DNA from: Paramecium octaurelia
Taxonomy: Eukaryota > Ciliophora > Oligohymenophorea > Peniculida > Parameciidae
Direction: 5' to 3'
Assembly: GCA_905182995.1 (NCBI GenBank)
Contig: CAJJDP010000129.1
Coordinates: 210,002-274,001, forward strand
DNA length: 64,000 nucleotides
Part shown: positions 11,284 to 22,892 of the stretch, piece after piece
Position numbering within the stretch: position 1 is the first letter of the stretch
Layout of the letters: every line of letters starts with the position of its first letter
The notes under the pieces: model-generated
What the model was told of the DNA's origin: nothing
The model's database searches: none
The model's input: only the letters and a program-made list of their open reading frames with translations
Made by a program: the position numbers and the translations under genes

Positions 11284-14200
11284 ATGCAAGGAATTTCAAT
11301 CTTTGATGATGATAAGTCAGCCATTGATAAGATGTAAAATTCTTTCAAGAATCTCCTTTTTGAGATTATATACTACTTGATATCTGGGGAGAACTTTCCC
11401 TTATTTCTTTACGTTTTCTTTGTGCTGATCGAAAGCTTTTAAGTGTTTTACTTTGCATTCAGTGACGAAGTAATTCAATATGATAAAATTAGTTCCTATC
11501 ATTATGGAAGGTCAAATCATGGTCTGAATCGTTTCAATCATTTTTTGGATACTTCATGATATCTCCATATTTGAAAAATGTCCAATTTCCAAGTTTTATC
11601 CTGGTACTATACGTTGTAATGGGGTTATTTTTTCTATTGATAGTCCTGATTATCTTTATAGCGATAAAAGCCCAGACAACATCAGTGGGTAAATTGACTG
11701 GTCCATTGTTTGTGCTAAAAATATTTTTTGAAATTCTCAACTACATTTTCTTCATGCCAACACTCCATTTATTTTTGACTATCTTTTATTGTGACTCAGG
11801 AACAGGTTATCATAGATATTATAGTGATTAATAATGTTACACTGGTAATTATTTATTACACGCATTTTTATCTGCAATTGCTGCCTTAATATTAATATGC
11901 GTGAGTGGATTGGTTACGATGACATTCTATGAATCCAGATTTCAACCTAACAATCCTCTGTGCAAGATTTCAGGGAGAGACGACATGAAATTTTTGACCT
12001 TCAAAATCATTTTAGTATTGTGTTTTACTCTATTGAACGTAAGTGAGTTGAGGATTTTGGTTGTCATAATAATCACTCTTTTTGCAGTCATTCAATTCTT
12101 CTCATTCAATAAATCCAGTGTCTATCTGAACTACTATTATTCCAAAGTGTTAAATTCACAACATGCCGTCATCATGTGGACAATCTGTATGATCATCTTC
12201 GGCATCATAGTTGAGGATACCTATTATGAAGGCGCTCCATATTTGTGGGTATTCGGCAGTCCATTATTATTGTTGATTGTGATGTTACGAAAAGAATACC
12301 GATATGACATTATGATGATAGACTCGAATAAATTCGATTCCTTAAATCAAGCCATCCAACAATTGCAATATCTAACCAAATTCTTGAATTACTACCACAC
12401 AGATAGAAACATAGCCACTCTCCTCGATGGATTTGTTGAATACCACAGAACCATCTGTAAAAGAGAGGACTGTCCTTGTCAGGCTAAAAACATGGGAAAT
12501 AAGAAGATTGCCAAATTTTAGAAGAACTTCAAACTCCAAAACCAGGACGAAGAAATCAAAGAGTAATATGTTGTATTCGTGTATATTTTGGAAAGAATAT
12601 TCACCCTGTCTTTAACAAGGTTTCCCAATTGCACCGAATTGAGAATTGCACATTCCTTGTTCTTGATGGAAAAAATGTAATCAAATTAATAAGCATTATA
12701 AGAGTTGGTAGCTGCCGAACAAGAAAAACCATACATGGACGAACAATTCATCATCTACAGATTAAAGAAACTGATTGAAGAACAAATGTTCGAAAACTCA
12801 AAGTCATCCAAAAACCCAGCTGCTGGCATTGATGCTGTTAATGAACTCACCACTGAGAACAATCTGAGGGACATCAGGGCTCAAATCGAGAAATCAGCTT
12901 CTCAACATATAGAGTTTTGGTCGCAATTAAGTGAAGACACTCCAGACTTGGGGAAACTATATGATGTGGGAACCAGAATGATGTATGTCGACAAGATGTT
13001 GGAAGATTCATGGAAGAGAATCATTAAAATGAATATGGATGTTCCACCAAATTTGATGATGATCTATTCCAAATATCTAATTGACATTTTGTATGACAAA
13101 GAATCCGCTGAAGAAGTCTTGGAAAGATTGAAGAATTTCTATTCTGTCAATATGGACAGAGGCAAAATCACAAACAACATCAATGATTTCCCTAATGAAT
13201 CCACTGCATTGATCAGTATTTCAGCTGAAGATATCACCTTTGGTAGAATCATAGGACTCAATATGTCTGCATCCAAGATGTTTGGCTATTCCAAAAGCGA
13301 ATTAATTAACAGGAAAGTCAATATTTTGATGCCCAACGTATTTGCTCAATCACACGATTAATTTATGGAAGCCTATTTGTAAACCTATGAAAGTAGAATC
13401 ATGAATAGAGAAAGAATGATTATAGGTAAATCTAAAAATGGATACATCTTTCCCTTCTTCATCTATGTTAGATATGTCCCTTCATTTATCCATGGAGCAT
13501 AGTTTTTTGGAGCCATGAGACAAGAAAAAGTGTTTAAGAACGTGGCTTTCATGATTGTTAATGGGTCCACTCAGGAGATTGAAAATATATCAGCCACTTT
13601 TATTACGATGTTTCATGTAGATTTGAATTATATCACAAAGAAAAAGATGAAAGTAAGTGACATCATATCAAACTTCTAAGAGAACATCACTGAATATCTT
13701 AATAAAACAGGAGCTGAAGCAGATATTAATTTTAAAAATAGAGATTAGACAGTCTAAGGTAAATTTAATATTACTGCTGGTGAAATCATGTTCAAGGATT
13801 CTAAATTATAAGGCTATGTTATAAAAATTGAAAATAATAAGTAAGATAAATCTTTTCTAAATCCTAATGAATAATCTCAAATCAAAAAGTAATCATAAGT
13901 CAAATTTTATTTCTAATTTGATTAATAGTAACATATCTATATGGGTGAGTATACTTAAGATTAAAATTTCTAGATGTCTGCTATTTCAAGTGTCAAATAA
14001 GACGAAACCTTTGATTATTCATAGAGAGAACCAGTTAAGGAAGATGAAAAGACTCCCACTTCAAATATTGGGGAAAAAGATGAAAAATTAGATTTGGCCT
14101 TAGGAATAAGGACCATGAAATACATCAATGGGCAATTATTTGATATTGATGAGTTTAAAAATTAAGATTCTGATGAGGATGCAGAAGAAAATGACTAAAA

Positions 14201-16200
14201 GAAAGGAGGAACTACTGGAATGTAATAAGTTTAAAAAGAAGATGAAGAAGAAGAAGCTGAAGGAGGACATGCTAATATCTATAAATCTAGAAGAACCTTT
14301 GTCTAATTCTTGTCAGAGAGCAGAAATGTTAATCAAAGTAGCATGGTTTGTTTTAAATGGAGTGCAGCTTTTCTGATTATCTGTTTGGGTGTCTTGGGTT
14401 TATTGGATTATGTTTTAACGTAAAAATTATTTTAGGATATTCAAGAAGGATACATTATGATGCAAGATTCCAATATAAGAGTTGCCTTAGGGTAAAGAAT
14501 CCAATGGTAAATAATGGAATTGTGTAGATTAAATAAAATAAATGTGGCTGGTACAGATGATAAAGTCAAAACTTAACTTACCAATATGAATACTACTATT
14601 AGTGATCTGAAAGATATTCAATCGAAAATCTAATCATCCTCAGGCGTCAGCGGAAGACAAGATGAATTGATGACAACTAACTCCATTAAAATGATTAGTA
14701 GAGATGACAGTGGAAGTGAAAGCAATCAATTGGTAGATATCAACTAAGGAACATCATAAATAATATCGAAAGCATTTGAAATTATGAATTATGATATAAC
14801 AGGTTTTGATCCAGATGCTGATTCCATATATTTCATTAGACATAATCTATTGAATGACTACTATTAAGCCACTTTAGAGAGTGTTGATCTCTACACAAAT
14901 TAATTAATAAATTTGGCTTATGATTCAAATGTTTTATTAATATTGTTGATAGTAGCATGCGTATTTACTTTCATTTCAATACCTTGGATTGCTTGTACCT
15001 TTAACTTAGTTTCACAAAATTAGGAGGAAGTCATTAAACTATTTCTTGAGATTCCCTTAGCTAAGGTTAAATAGCTGTTTGCCAAATGTGAAGCTTTTTC
15101 AAACACTCTCCAAATTGGGGAAGATGAGGATGCCAACCAAGAGAATGAGTTGTCATTTGAAGAAAATGAGGAAGGAGAAGGAGTGGTGGAAGAATTTGGA
15201 AGGAGAAAGAAAAGAAAGAAGTATAAATATGATTCAAAAGACAAGAGGAATTTTTACATTAAATTCATTATTTCTATTGGGCTACTTATAGCTTACTTTA
15301 TAGCCCATTATTTAATTGGAACCAATTTGTAGAGTTCCATGTAGTAGCTTATCTAAGAAATGAACGCCACCTCATTGGCTGTTCCCTCTATTACCTTTGC
15401 AAACAATGTATTTAGATAAATGTTATGGGATCCCAACTTCCCTGTGAAAAACAACGTTTCCAAAACTATTTCTGCAGACTTTGTCAAAGATCTCTACAAC
15501 TTGAATACGAATATGCAAAAGGATCACTCACTAAATTTAGGTTATCACAATTCAATTTATAATGATTACTTTGATACAATAATGAAAGCTGGAGCCTGTA
15601 ATGAAGTCATCAAGGTTGCCGGAGTAGATTTGGCTACTTGTTAGGCTTTCGTTAAAGGAATTGTCGATGAGTCATTAGCATTAGCACTATCAAGGCACTT
15701 TGAAAACCTGAGGTATTTACTTACTGTATACGATTCGCTCTTGAATGATTCCTCTGCAACCGCTATAGCTGGAACTGTTTATAATTTGACAGATAACACT
15801 CAGCGGAATAAGATCTTGTCACTTATGTACACAGACATTTCTGCTATTGAATTAAGTATAAGTTTTAATATTTCTAATAGATCAAATGCAAGACATATAC
15901 ATAAGATCAATATTTCAGTAGTTACTTGTTATTTTTAATGAAAGTTTGCAAAAAGATTTAGACACCAACACTACAACAACAGTAACAATATTCATAGTGT
16001 TCTTGGTTGTTCTTGTGCTGGTGTATCTCTTGTTTTGGTGGCCAATAGCAAATAAAATAAATAACGAAGTAATTTTAGTTACCATATGATTATAGATAAG
16101 AAGGACGACACTCCTATTATCAATGATACCCTTAAATTTAATCTAGAGAATCAAAGCTATCAGAGAATACTTGAATAGGATTCACAAGGTTGACTCTTGA
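11284..16200 (+). CDS. TmcB-like PAS-domain multi-pass membrane protein (copy 2)
   Basis: Starts at ATG 11284, 27 bp after the stop of copy 1; TGA at 16198-16200. A 23-nt intron near 11469-11491 restores frame early on. Same order as copy 1: N-terminal TM bundle (e.g. FLLIVLIIFIAIKA), TmcB TPR-like region (LTRFPNCTELRIAHSLFLME), PAS-type segment at about 13190-13530 (GLNMSASKMFGYSKSE), acidic linker, then C-terminal TM helices near 14370, 14950, 15260 and 15980. The last exons are reached through 25-nt and 27-nt introns near 15857 and 16069. It is a diverged tandem paralogue; the two proteins may work in the same pathway, which is inference. Confidence 0.85.
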
Positions 16201-16260
16201 TTAAACATACATAAATTAAATTTTTTATTAGTTTTGATCTAAATACTTTTTTATTTCCAG

Positions 16261-16723
16261 ATGTTAATACGCTAAAGTAAGTAAATAATCCTTAAAGATA
16301 CATCTCTGAAAATTGGGGATAAATTTTCTACTGTGTAATTTTAAATTTATATAAAATAAAATGTAGAAATTTAGTTCACAAGTGAAAAAGAGGATAATGT
16401 AGTGTATATAATTGTGATAAAGTCTGGGTAAATAGCCTAATTGGAAAAATTCATAGGTAACTACCCAACTTACTGACATGAATGAAAAACATTACATGTA
16501 TCAAGAAGACGGATGTTATCACTAAGTTTACGGAATTTAAAAGCTATTTTTGGAATTATGTGGTATAAGTAATTATTATGGATTGATCATAAAGGTAATG
16601 ATTACAGATTATAAATATTAGATCTTTATTACTAATGACGCCATCAAATAAATTATTAAGAGATGTTAGAATTAAAGCATTTTTATTGTTTTGGAATGTT
16701 TCTAATATAATGAAAAAAAATGA
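16261..16723 (+). CDS. Hypothetical small protein
   Basis: Plus frame from ATG at 16261 to TGA at 16721-16723 when two GT...AG introns are removed (22 nt near 16412-16433, 27 nt near 16591-16617). The product is about 138 residues, with no domain recognised. It starts 60 bp after the TmcB copy 2 stop and ends 8 bp before the convergent coiled-coil gene. Frame continuity over three exons is the main support; the start could be further upstream through another intron. Confidence 0.45.
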
Positions 16724-16731
16724 AAAATATA

Positions 16732-17618
16732 TCATTTTTAATTTAATTGTTGAATTTGCATTTTGATTGCTCTTATTTATGCTAAAGTAGATTCAATCTT
16801 TTTTTCTAGGTTTAGGTTGTGAGCTTTAGGAGAAGACTATTTTACTGGAGACCAAAAGTTTTAGGATTTGTAGAATTGTTGAGCAGATTCAGCAAATCTT
16901 TAATTATCATTGGATTTCATTTCACTGAAGGAAGAATCCTTAACAGTTGATTCTTCTGTATTCCCTGGATTTAATTTCCCTTTATTCCTATTGGAAGAAC
17001 AGATGGATTAATTCGACTTTTAATGACATTTGGATAATATAGTATTTTTGCAATCTGAAAAGTTCTAGATTTGTTTCTTCTTTTCTAAACTTTATACTTA
17101 TTTCTAATAATTACTAATTAGATTAAGATTATACTTATTTACTTCTAATAATTCTTTATTTTTTTTCATTAATTGTTAGTTTAACTTTTTTTCTATTTCA
17201 TAATTCCTAATCTAATTTTGTAATTGTGTATTGGTTTATTACAACATCTGAACGTAATTCTCATTTTATTTCTGTAGAATCATCGTATGTTCCATAGCAG
17301 CTTAAAGATCCTTATTGAGTTATGTTACTTTATTCTCTAATAGCTGGCTAATTGTAGTCAACAATTTACTTGATTCTTGCAAATCTCATCCGATAGGCGT
17401 TCTTAAATTTGTATCAATCCTATTTAAGTAATATTATTGTGATCCTCTGTTGTCTTTTCTCCCAAAGATAATCTTGATAAAGTAATTGATTATTCATAAA
17501 GATTCTAGCCCAGCTTGAATTTCTCATAATAGTCATGTTACAAGTATTGAGAAATATTCTATGAAGCATGATCGGAATTATGAGGTGAGTTTTCTTCATT
17601 AACTTCACTTTGATTCAT
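16732..17618 (-). CDS. Coiled-coil protein with apparent frameshift
   Basis: ATG at 17618 and TGA at 16732-16734. The N-terminal 75 residues and the remaining 210 residues are both clearly coding but lie in different frames, the switch falling near 17386-17390. The long part is a K/E/Q/N-rich coiled coil (KVTQLNKDLQAAMEHTMILQ) followed by an S/N-rich region. I found no GT...AG intron of suitable length, so a one-base loss or sequencing error is the simplest reading. No family recognised. Convergent with the preceding small gene. Confidence 0.6.
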
Positions 17619-17746
17619 AATAAATAAATAAAAATAAATTACTATTTAATTTATTCCAAATTTAATTGTTTGAACTAAAACTCTGAGTGTCAAAGAATAG
17701 CAACCAATAAGCTTAATACTCAATCACTCTTATTATAATTATATAT

Positions 17747-18376
17747 TCAATCTGAATCGTCACCACCTATTGTTTTTTGCTTGTGAATGGAAAACCAATT
17801 ATCCTCCTTCTTCACCTTTCTTAATGTAATCAATATCTTATCACCCTTGAGAGTGAATTTACTATTTGCAGCATCTAATTTGCATTAGGTTCTGGCCACT
17901 CCAAATGTCCAATTCTTATTTTGATAATCGTGAATTTTTATTTCAAATGATTTTTCAAAAAATCTGGCCTAGAACTTTTCTAATGGATGTTTTGCAATAT
18001 CCTTCAATTCAACTACAACTCTTAGGTATAAGTATACAAAATTACCTAACATTCATTTCATCAGCATCATAAAATGCGAATTTTGTAATATTGTTATAAT
18101 GGATGGGTTTTTATGCAGGTACTTAAGGAGGCACTTAAGCATTCTATTAAACTGGGATGGGTTTCACTTTTTGTACAATCACATCATCATTGTCATTGAA
18201 AAAACTATTGACCAACATCGAAGTGTTTAAAATTGTCCTTGCTGATAAATTCTAATGCATTACCTGTTATTGAAAAGCACTTCGCTTCCCAATGCTTTTT
18301 ATAATTGATCTATGGTTTCTCCTTAGATGGAATCATAAGTTTCCACGACGTTTCCAGAATGTATGTACAATTTCAT
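17747..18376 (-). CDS. CS (p23-like) domain protein, CacyBP/SIP-like
   Basis: ATG at 18376, TGA at 17747-17749, 192 residues after removing 26-nt and 25-nt introns near 18240 and 18020. The C-terminal 90 residues form a CS/p23-type beta sandwich: KFAFYDADEMNVRVVVELKD, FEIKIHDYQNKNW, then KGDKILITLRKVKKEDNW. This matches the arrangement in calcyclin-binding proteins. The first 50 residues (KLYIHSGNVVETYDSI, LQKALGSEVLFNNRTIL) look like a ubiquitin-like beta grasp, which is a weaker call. Such proteins act as Hsp90 co-chaperones or ubiquitin-ligase adaptors. Which of these applies here cannot be told. Confidence 0.65.
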
Positions 18377-18440
18377 TTATAATATTAATGAAAGAATATT
18401 TGGAAAATGATATTATTTATAGGTGTTGATGAAAGCATTG

Positions 18441-18503
18441 TCACTTCAAAAGTGATCGCACTTTATTTCAACCCCTTTTTCTGAGCATCTCAGAAACAAG
18501 GGG
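18441..18503. repeat. Two adjacent perfect-stem hairpins in intergenic DNA
   Basis: First, tcactt-caa-aagtga at 18441-18455. Second, ccccttttt-ctgag-cat-ctcag-aaacaagggg at about 18472-18503, with a 5-bp perfect inner stem and an outer 6-bp stem. They fill the 130-bp gap between the stop of the Q-rich gene (18509) and the start of the CS-domain gene (18376), both minus strand. They would therefore be in the 3' UTR of the former. Could be a termination or RNA-stability element. Confidence 0.6.
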
Positions 18504-18508
18504 TCAAC

Positions 18509-19187
18509 TCAAAGTTTTGGTATTTTTGGTGCAAGTGCTTTTGGTATCATATATGCATTCATCTCAATTTTTTTGTTGTTGATTTGATAATTATTTAATT
18601 CAATACAATTGTCATTGATATTGACATTATCATTACACAAGTTCAGGAGCAATAAATCTAAAATATAAGATATTCAAACAAATTACTCTCATCTTCTCTG
18701 AGTAAACTAAGGGGAATGACATCATGCTCCTAAACTTGACATTAATGATCTCCTTGCCATTCCCCTTATTCCCCTTAAGTCTCTTCTGTAATACACTAAG
18801 CTTAAAATTCCTTTAATTTAAATTCATTAAAGACTCTTTGCTACTTTTATTACAGAAGAGTCTATGCTGATTTTTAATTTCTTTTCCTTTCTTGTTACTT
18901 CTTCACAACCTTGTGAGATCTTCGTCTGAATTAGTTGATCTTTGTATTCCTACTTAAACTTAAATTAGATTACTAAATTACTTCTTATGACGTTATGGTT
19001 CTTCCTAAGGAATATTGGAGCAAACAAGCAACTCTTCGAATAACATAGAAAAGCCCTACTTTTACACTTCAATCTCTAAGTATTCTTGTAGCATCTCGTC
19101 TTCAAACTACTAGGGAGAGATTTGGGTTCCTGTCTCAGACAATTATAATTAAACCTCTAAGTTTTGCATTTATTTGTAGATAAACAT
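18509..19187 (-). CDS. Gln/Glu-rich hypothetical protein
   Basis: TGA at 18509-18511; ATG at 19187 or, in the same frame, at 19169. A 20-nt intron near 18918-18937 and a 29-nt intron near 18662-18690 give one continuous frame of about 205 residues. The product is K/Q/E-rich with no recognised domain and ends in a short hydrophobic-proline tail (IPKALAPKIPKL). The coding sequence holds inverted repeats at the DNA level (ctcttctgtaat ... attacagaagag near 18781-18855). Function unknown. Confidence 0.6.
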
Positions 19188-19224
19188 GAATGAGTTATTT
19201 TTTTTGTTTTAATTAATAAAATAC

Positions 19225-22023
19225 TCAAGAATTAATAAATTTAATATATTCATAATCAAATTCATTATTTTACATTATCTTATCCTCCAGCATAATCCTT
19301 GGCAATTGGAAGGATAAACTCGTCCTTTAATTCAGACATTATATAGTTAACTACTTTTTTCCATCAGTTAATTGATACAATAATCGTTAGGATGCTGCCA
19401 ATCCCAATTTACATTCTTACAGCCTTGATTAATTAAGATTATTTTAAGTAAGTCCACAACCATAGTCTGTAATTGTGAAGTGGATTTCCTCATAATAGTT
19501 CCAGACTGTAATCTCAACTTCATTCGGCTATTACAAATACTCTTCATATTAATATGCTTGAATAGAATTGTTAATTAAATTAATCAATAATTATTTGAAT
19601 CTTCTAAAAAATAACATGATATCTTAACCTTGCATCTGTGACTATGTTTTTATCATAAAGATTATGGTCAATCAACATCAACTTCACTCCGTATTTCATC
19701 AGAATTTGATTATACTGAAATTACTCAAACAGTAAGTGGATTGTTTATGATATATCAATCTTCTTCCTGTCAAACCAAATTTTTTCTGTTTGTTAGAACA
19801 CCTCAAAAAAATTGAAGTTATCTTATTCAACTTAACAGAAATCGAATTGCAACCTTGATAGGAACTACTATAAATGATTTGACTTGCGTATCTAAACCTT
19901 CTCAGAGATATCAGATTGTCCTTCTTCTACACTATTTTTATTGGAACTCAATGAATAAGTTCTCTTGCGAACTGAAGTGCCCAACCGACTCAACTAATCA
20001 GTCTCAATTAAACAGGATGGACTCTTTATTTCACGAATCCATTTATGGATCTCAGTCATTTTACATGCTTGATTCTATATAAATTTTGTGGCAATATCCA
20101 ACAATTCAACATTTTTAACATTCTATCTAATCGATTACACCAATTTATCAATATCTCTCATCAAAAATACTATGGCCAAACCATCAGATTCCTAGATTTA
20201 ACAAATTTAGTACTTCTTCAAAGATGTAAAATTTGATCTACAAGTCACACATAGTCCTACTAGTTTTTATTCTTCCAAACAGATTCATTTTACTATTTCT
20301 CAGATTCAATGCCTCCGATGAACTCTATTAGTATGGGATTGATGACAACCCCATTATAGATTTCTCCATAATAATGTCCATCAAAATGGATTTCTGATTG
20401 GAAAGATTGCTAAGCTATAAAGGATCTGCACCGTCTAGTTATTTGAAGGACTTCTTGGATTGCAGTTACTCAATCATTTTATATTGTTCTAGATGAAATT
20501 ATAGCCAATCATAAAGACTTTGTTATTTTTTAAATTCTGGACTTTGAATATCAAATTAGGTCCAATGAATGTCGTTGAAAACCTTCATTTCTGATAGAAA
20601 ATCTACAAATGTGATGTTATTATCCTAAAGAAATTTACTAAATGAATAATTGCTAACAGAGTTTTATAGGAGAGAATTATTTTAATAAGCGTTAAATGAA
20701 AATTTAATTATGTAATCATCGCATTAGAAAACAAAATTGCCCCAAAGGGATGACTTAGTAGAGTTTGAAGCATTCTGTTATTTTTATTTTGAGTCAGGTA
20801 ATTCATCATCTTCAGCAATTGATTCAAGAGGACAACCTCTTGAATGTTTTATAAAAATTTATTCTTCATTTGAAGGTTTGGTTTAAGATTTTAAAATTTA
20901 TTGAAATGATAGTTCATTAAAGAGTCTATTATTTTTATTTTCTTTGGCCTAAATGTCAAACTCACTCAACGTTAATCTATAAAAGATTTCATTCAATCCA
21001 ATCATGATACATAGCATGATTAGCACAAATATAATTCCAAGCTTAATTGAATTAGTAAGAGATAAACAAGCAATAAATATTATAATTTGAACACAAATTT
21101 TGCCTTTAAATATGATGGGGTTTTCATTCTATATACTAAAAGTGTTGTTATATTGTCCACTCATAAAGCCCAGAGTATAAAATAGGAAGGAATTGGATTC
21201 TGATTTTAAATTGTTTGCACTATTAATTCTTGCAAGAGTTAGTAACCAAAAGAAGATGGGCGAGATATCTTAATATTATGATGTGGTGTACCTATTTTCC
21301 ATGAAATCCTCTAAAATGAATAGAGCACTCTAAAGGTAATTGAAATAACAATTATGATTATGGAAAGAATTTGAATAACACTTAGATCATTCTAAAGTTC
21401 AATTTCCAAACCCAAAAAAATGAGACAGATGAAATAGTTCAAGGAATATTTCGCTTCCTTCTTCAATAGGTTGTTTCTGCACATTTTTTATTATAATTAT
21501 GATTAAATCTAAATTGAAAATTATTTGACAATTATTATAAGAGTACATATATACAAGAAGATGCGATGATCTAAAGATAATATAATCATAAAGTTTGATT
21601 TTATTATTTTTATAAATTTATACCATAATCTAATGATCATCCCTAAAATAGTAATCAAAAGTACGCATAATAAAAATAACTCATTCTATGTGTATGGATC
21701 AGCATTTTGATAATAGCCAATATTATCATCTTGCTAAAAAGCAAGCAATTATAATAAGGATTATTAAAATCTAAATTATTTGGAATGAAATCAACAAAAA
21801 ATTGCTGAATCAACTTATTATTAATGAGTTAATAAGAAAGGTAATGTAAATTCAAAAAGTTAATAAAACATGAAATTATTTGGATATTATTACAATATTA
21901 AATAAACTTAGGGGTAATCTCAAACTTTATCACTCAAGTATCAATAATATTATTAGCATGATTGAATAGTCCCTCTTTGATACCATTAGAAATTAAATAC
22001 CAAATTACAAATAAAAACAACAT
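19225..22023 (-). CDS. Membrane-bound histidine kinase (HATPase_c); 5' half uncertain
   Basis: TGA at 19225-19227. The C-terminal ATPase region is clear once a 25-nt intron near 19610-19634 is removed. The N-box reads FKQLLINLINNSIQA, the G1 box TDYGCGL, the G2 region LGLAAS, followed by a TSLSFQLP strand. A PAS-like region and a 22-nt intron near 20195-20216 lie upstream. Before that are several TM helices (for example FLGLEIEL, IIIIVISITF, LFLLCVLLITILGM). A canonical H-box (HE.RTP) is absent; the nearest candidate is EIHKWIREIKSP. From about 21750 to 22023 the frame is broken by a TGA and a shift that need unusually long introns (44 and 51 nt) or are lesions. Likely a sensor kinase; phosphotransfer doubtful. 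Confidence 0.65.
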
Positions 22024-22427
22024 ATATAGTCAATTTATTTATGACTCCTTAAAATTGATTAAGCTTAAATAATTTAATAATTTTAAAGGTACTCACTTCT
22101 TAATAATTGTTATTTCTATTTGTTAGCATTTCTACATAGTTAAATAGTTAGCATCCTTTCAATTGATAATTTCTACATCACTAGACAATTTTCAGAATGT
22201 TATGTATATTGATCAAAGTTTTAAACCTGCTGTTATCATCGTTTAAATCTTGATGAACAATTATATTTAGATACCCCTTGTTATTAAAAATGATTTTTGC
22301 AACCCAAAACAAATAATAAAATAAGTGATTTCCAGTGCTTTCCACTACTTTATTTTACAAAAATCATTTTTCATAATTTTTAATTCAAGATTTACAAATT
22401 ACAAAATAAATTGAAGTGATTAGAAAT
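22024..22427. other. Intergenic region with inverted repeat
   Basis: About 400 bp between the divergent histidine-kinase and CK1-like genes. The minus strand holds a short open stretch (about 22150-22290) that I could not join to either gene; it may be an extra 5' exon of the kinase. The rest is AT-rich and contains the inverted repeat listed separately. Confidence 0.5.
22286..22371. repeat. 14-bp perfect inverted repeat with imperfect inner stem
   Basis: Left arm aaaaatgatttttg at 22286-22299, right arm caaaaatcattttt at 22358-22371. Between them, aaaataagtg and cacta-cttatttt-like segments extend the pairing around a 15-nt loop. It sits 57 bp upstream of the plus-strand ORF at 22428. Either a long regulatory hairpin or a remnant of a small inverted-repeat element. 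Confidence 0.55.
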
Positions 22428-22892
22428 ATGTCATCTCAAAATAATCTTAGAAAAGGTAGAGTATAATTTTATCAAATTACCAATTCAAAGGAGTCATAAA
22501 TATAAAGATGCAGAAATTATACATAAATATTAATTATTACATAGTATTTATTTGGTATTTTCATCTTCATGTTTGATTTAATGATTTCAAAAATATCCTA
22601 ATAAGTTCTGTAAGTTGAACAGAATTAATTAATTCATAAGCAATACAACGAGAAGATATTTACACAGGGGTTGAAATGGCATTATTTAAGAAATTATTAG
22701 TCAATCGAAAAATTAAGAATTAGAGACTTTTAATTTAAGTAATGGTCATTTTATTATATTTTAGTTTTCATAATGGAAGCCATAAAATTTGATTACAGTA
22801 ATACAGCTCTAATAATATTTGGTTATTCGTTTGTACTCTTGATTTTAATTACTTATTTATATGTCTTTATATTATTAAGATTTTTAATTAAA
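22428..22892 (+). other. Open frame upstream of the CK1-like gene, status unclear
   Basis: From ATG 22428 the plus strand is open and in frame with the CK1-like gene, and would add about 155 residues including one strong TM helix (FVLLILITYLYVFILL). It could be a membrane-anchoring N-terminal extension. Equally, it may be chance openness, because only TGA is a stop. The kinase frame has its own good start at 22893. Confidence 0.3.
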
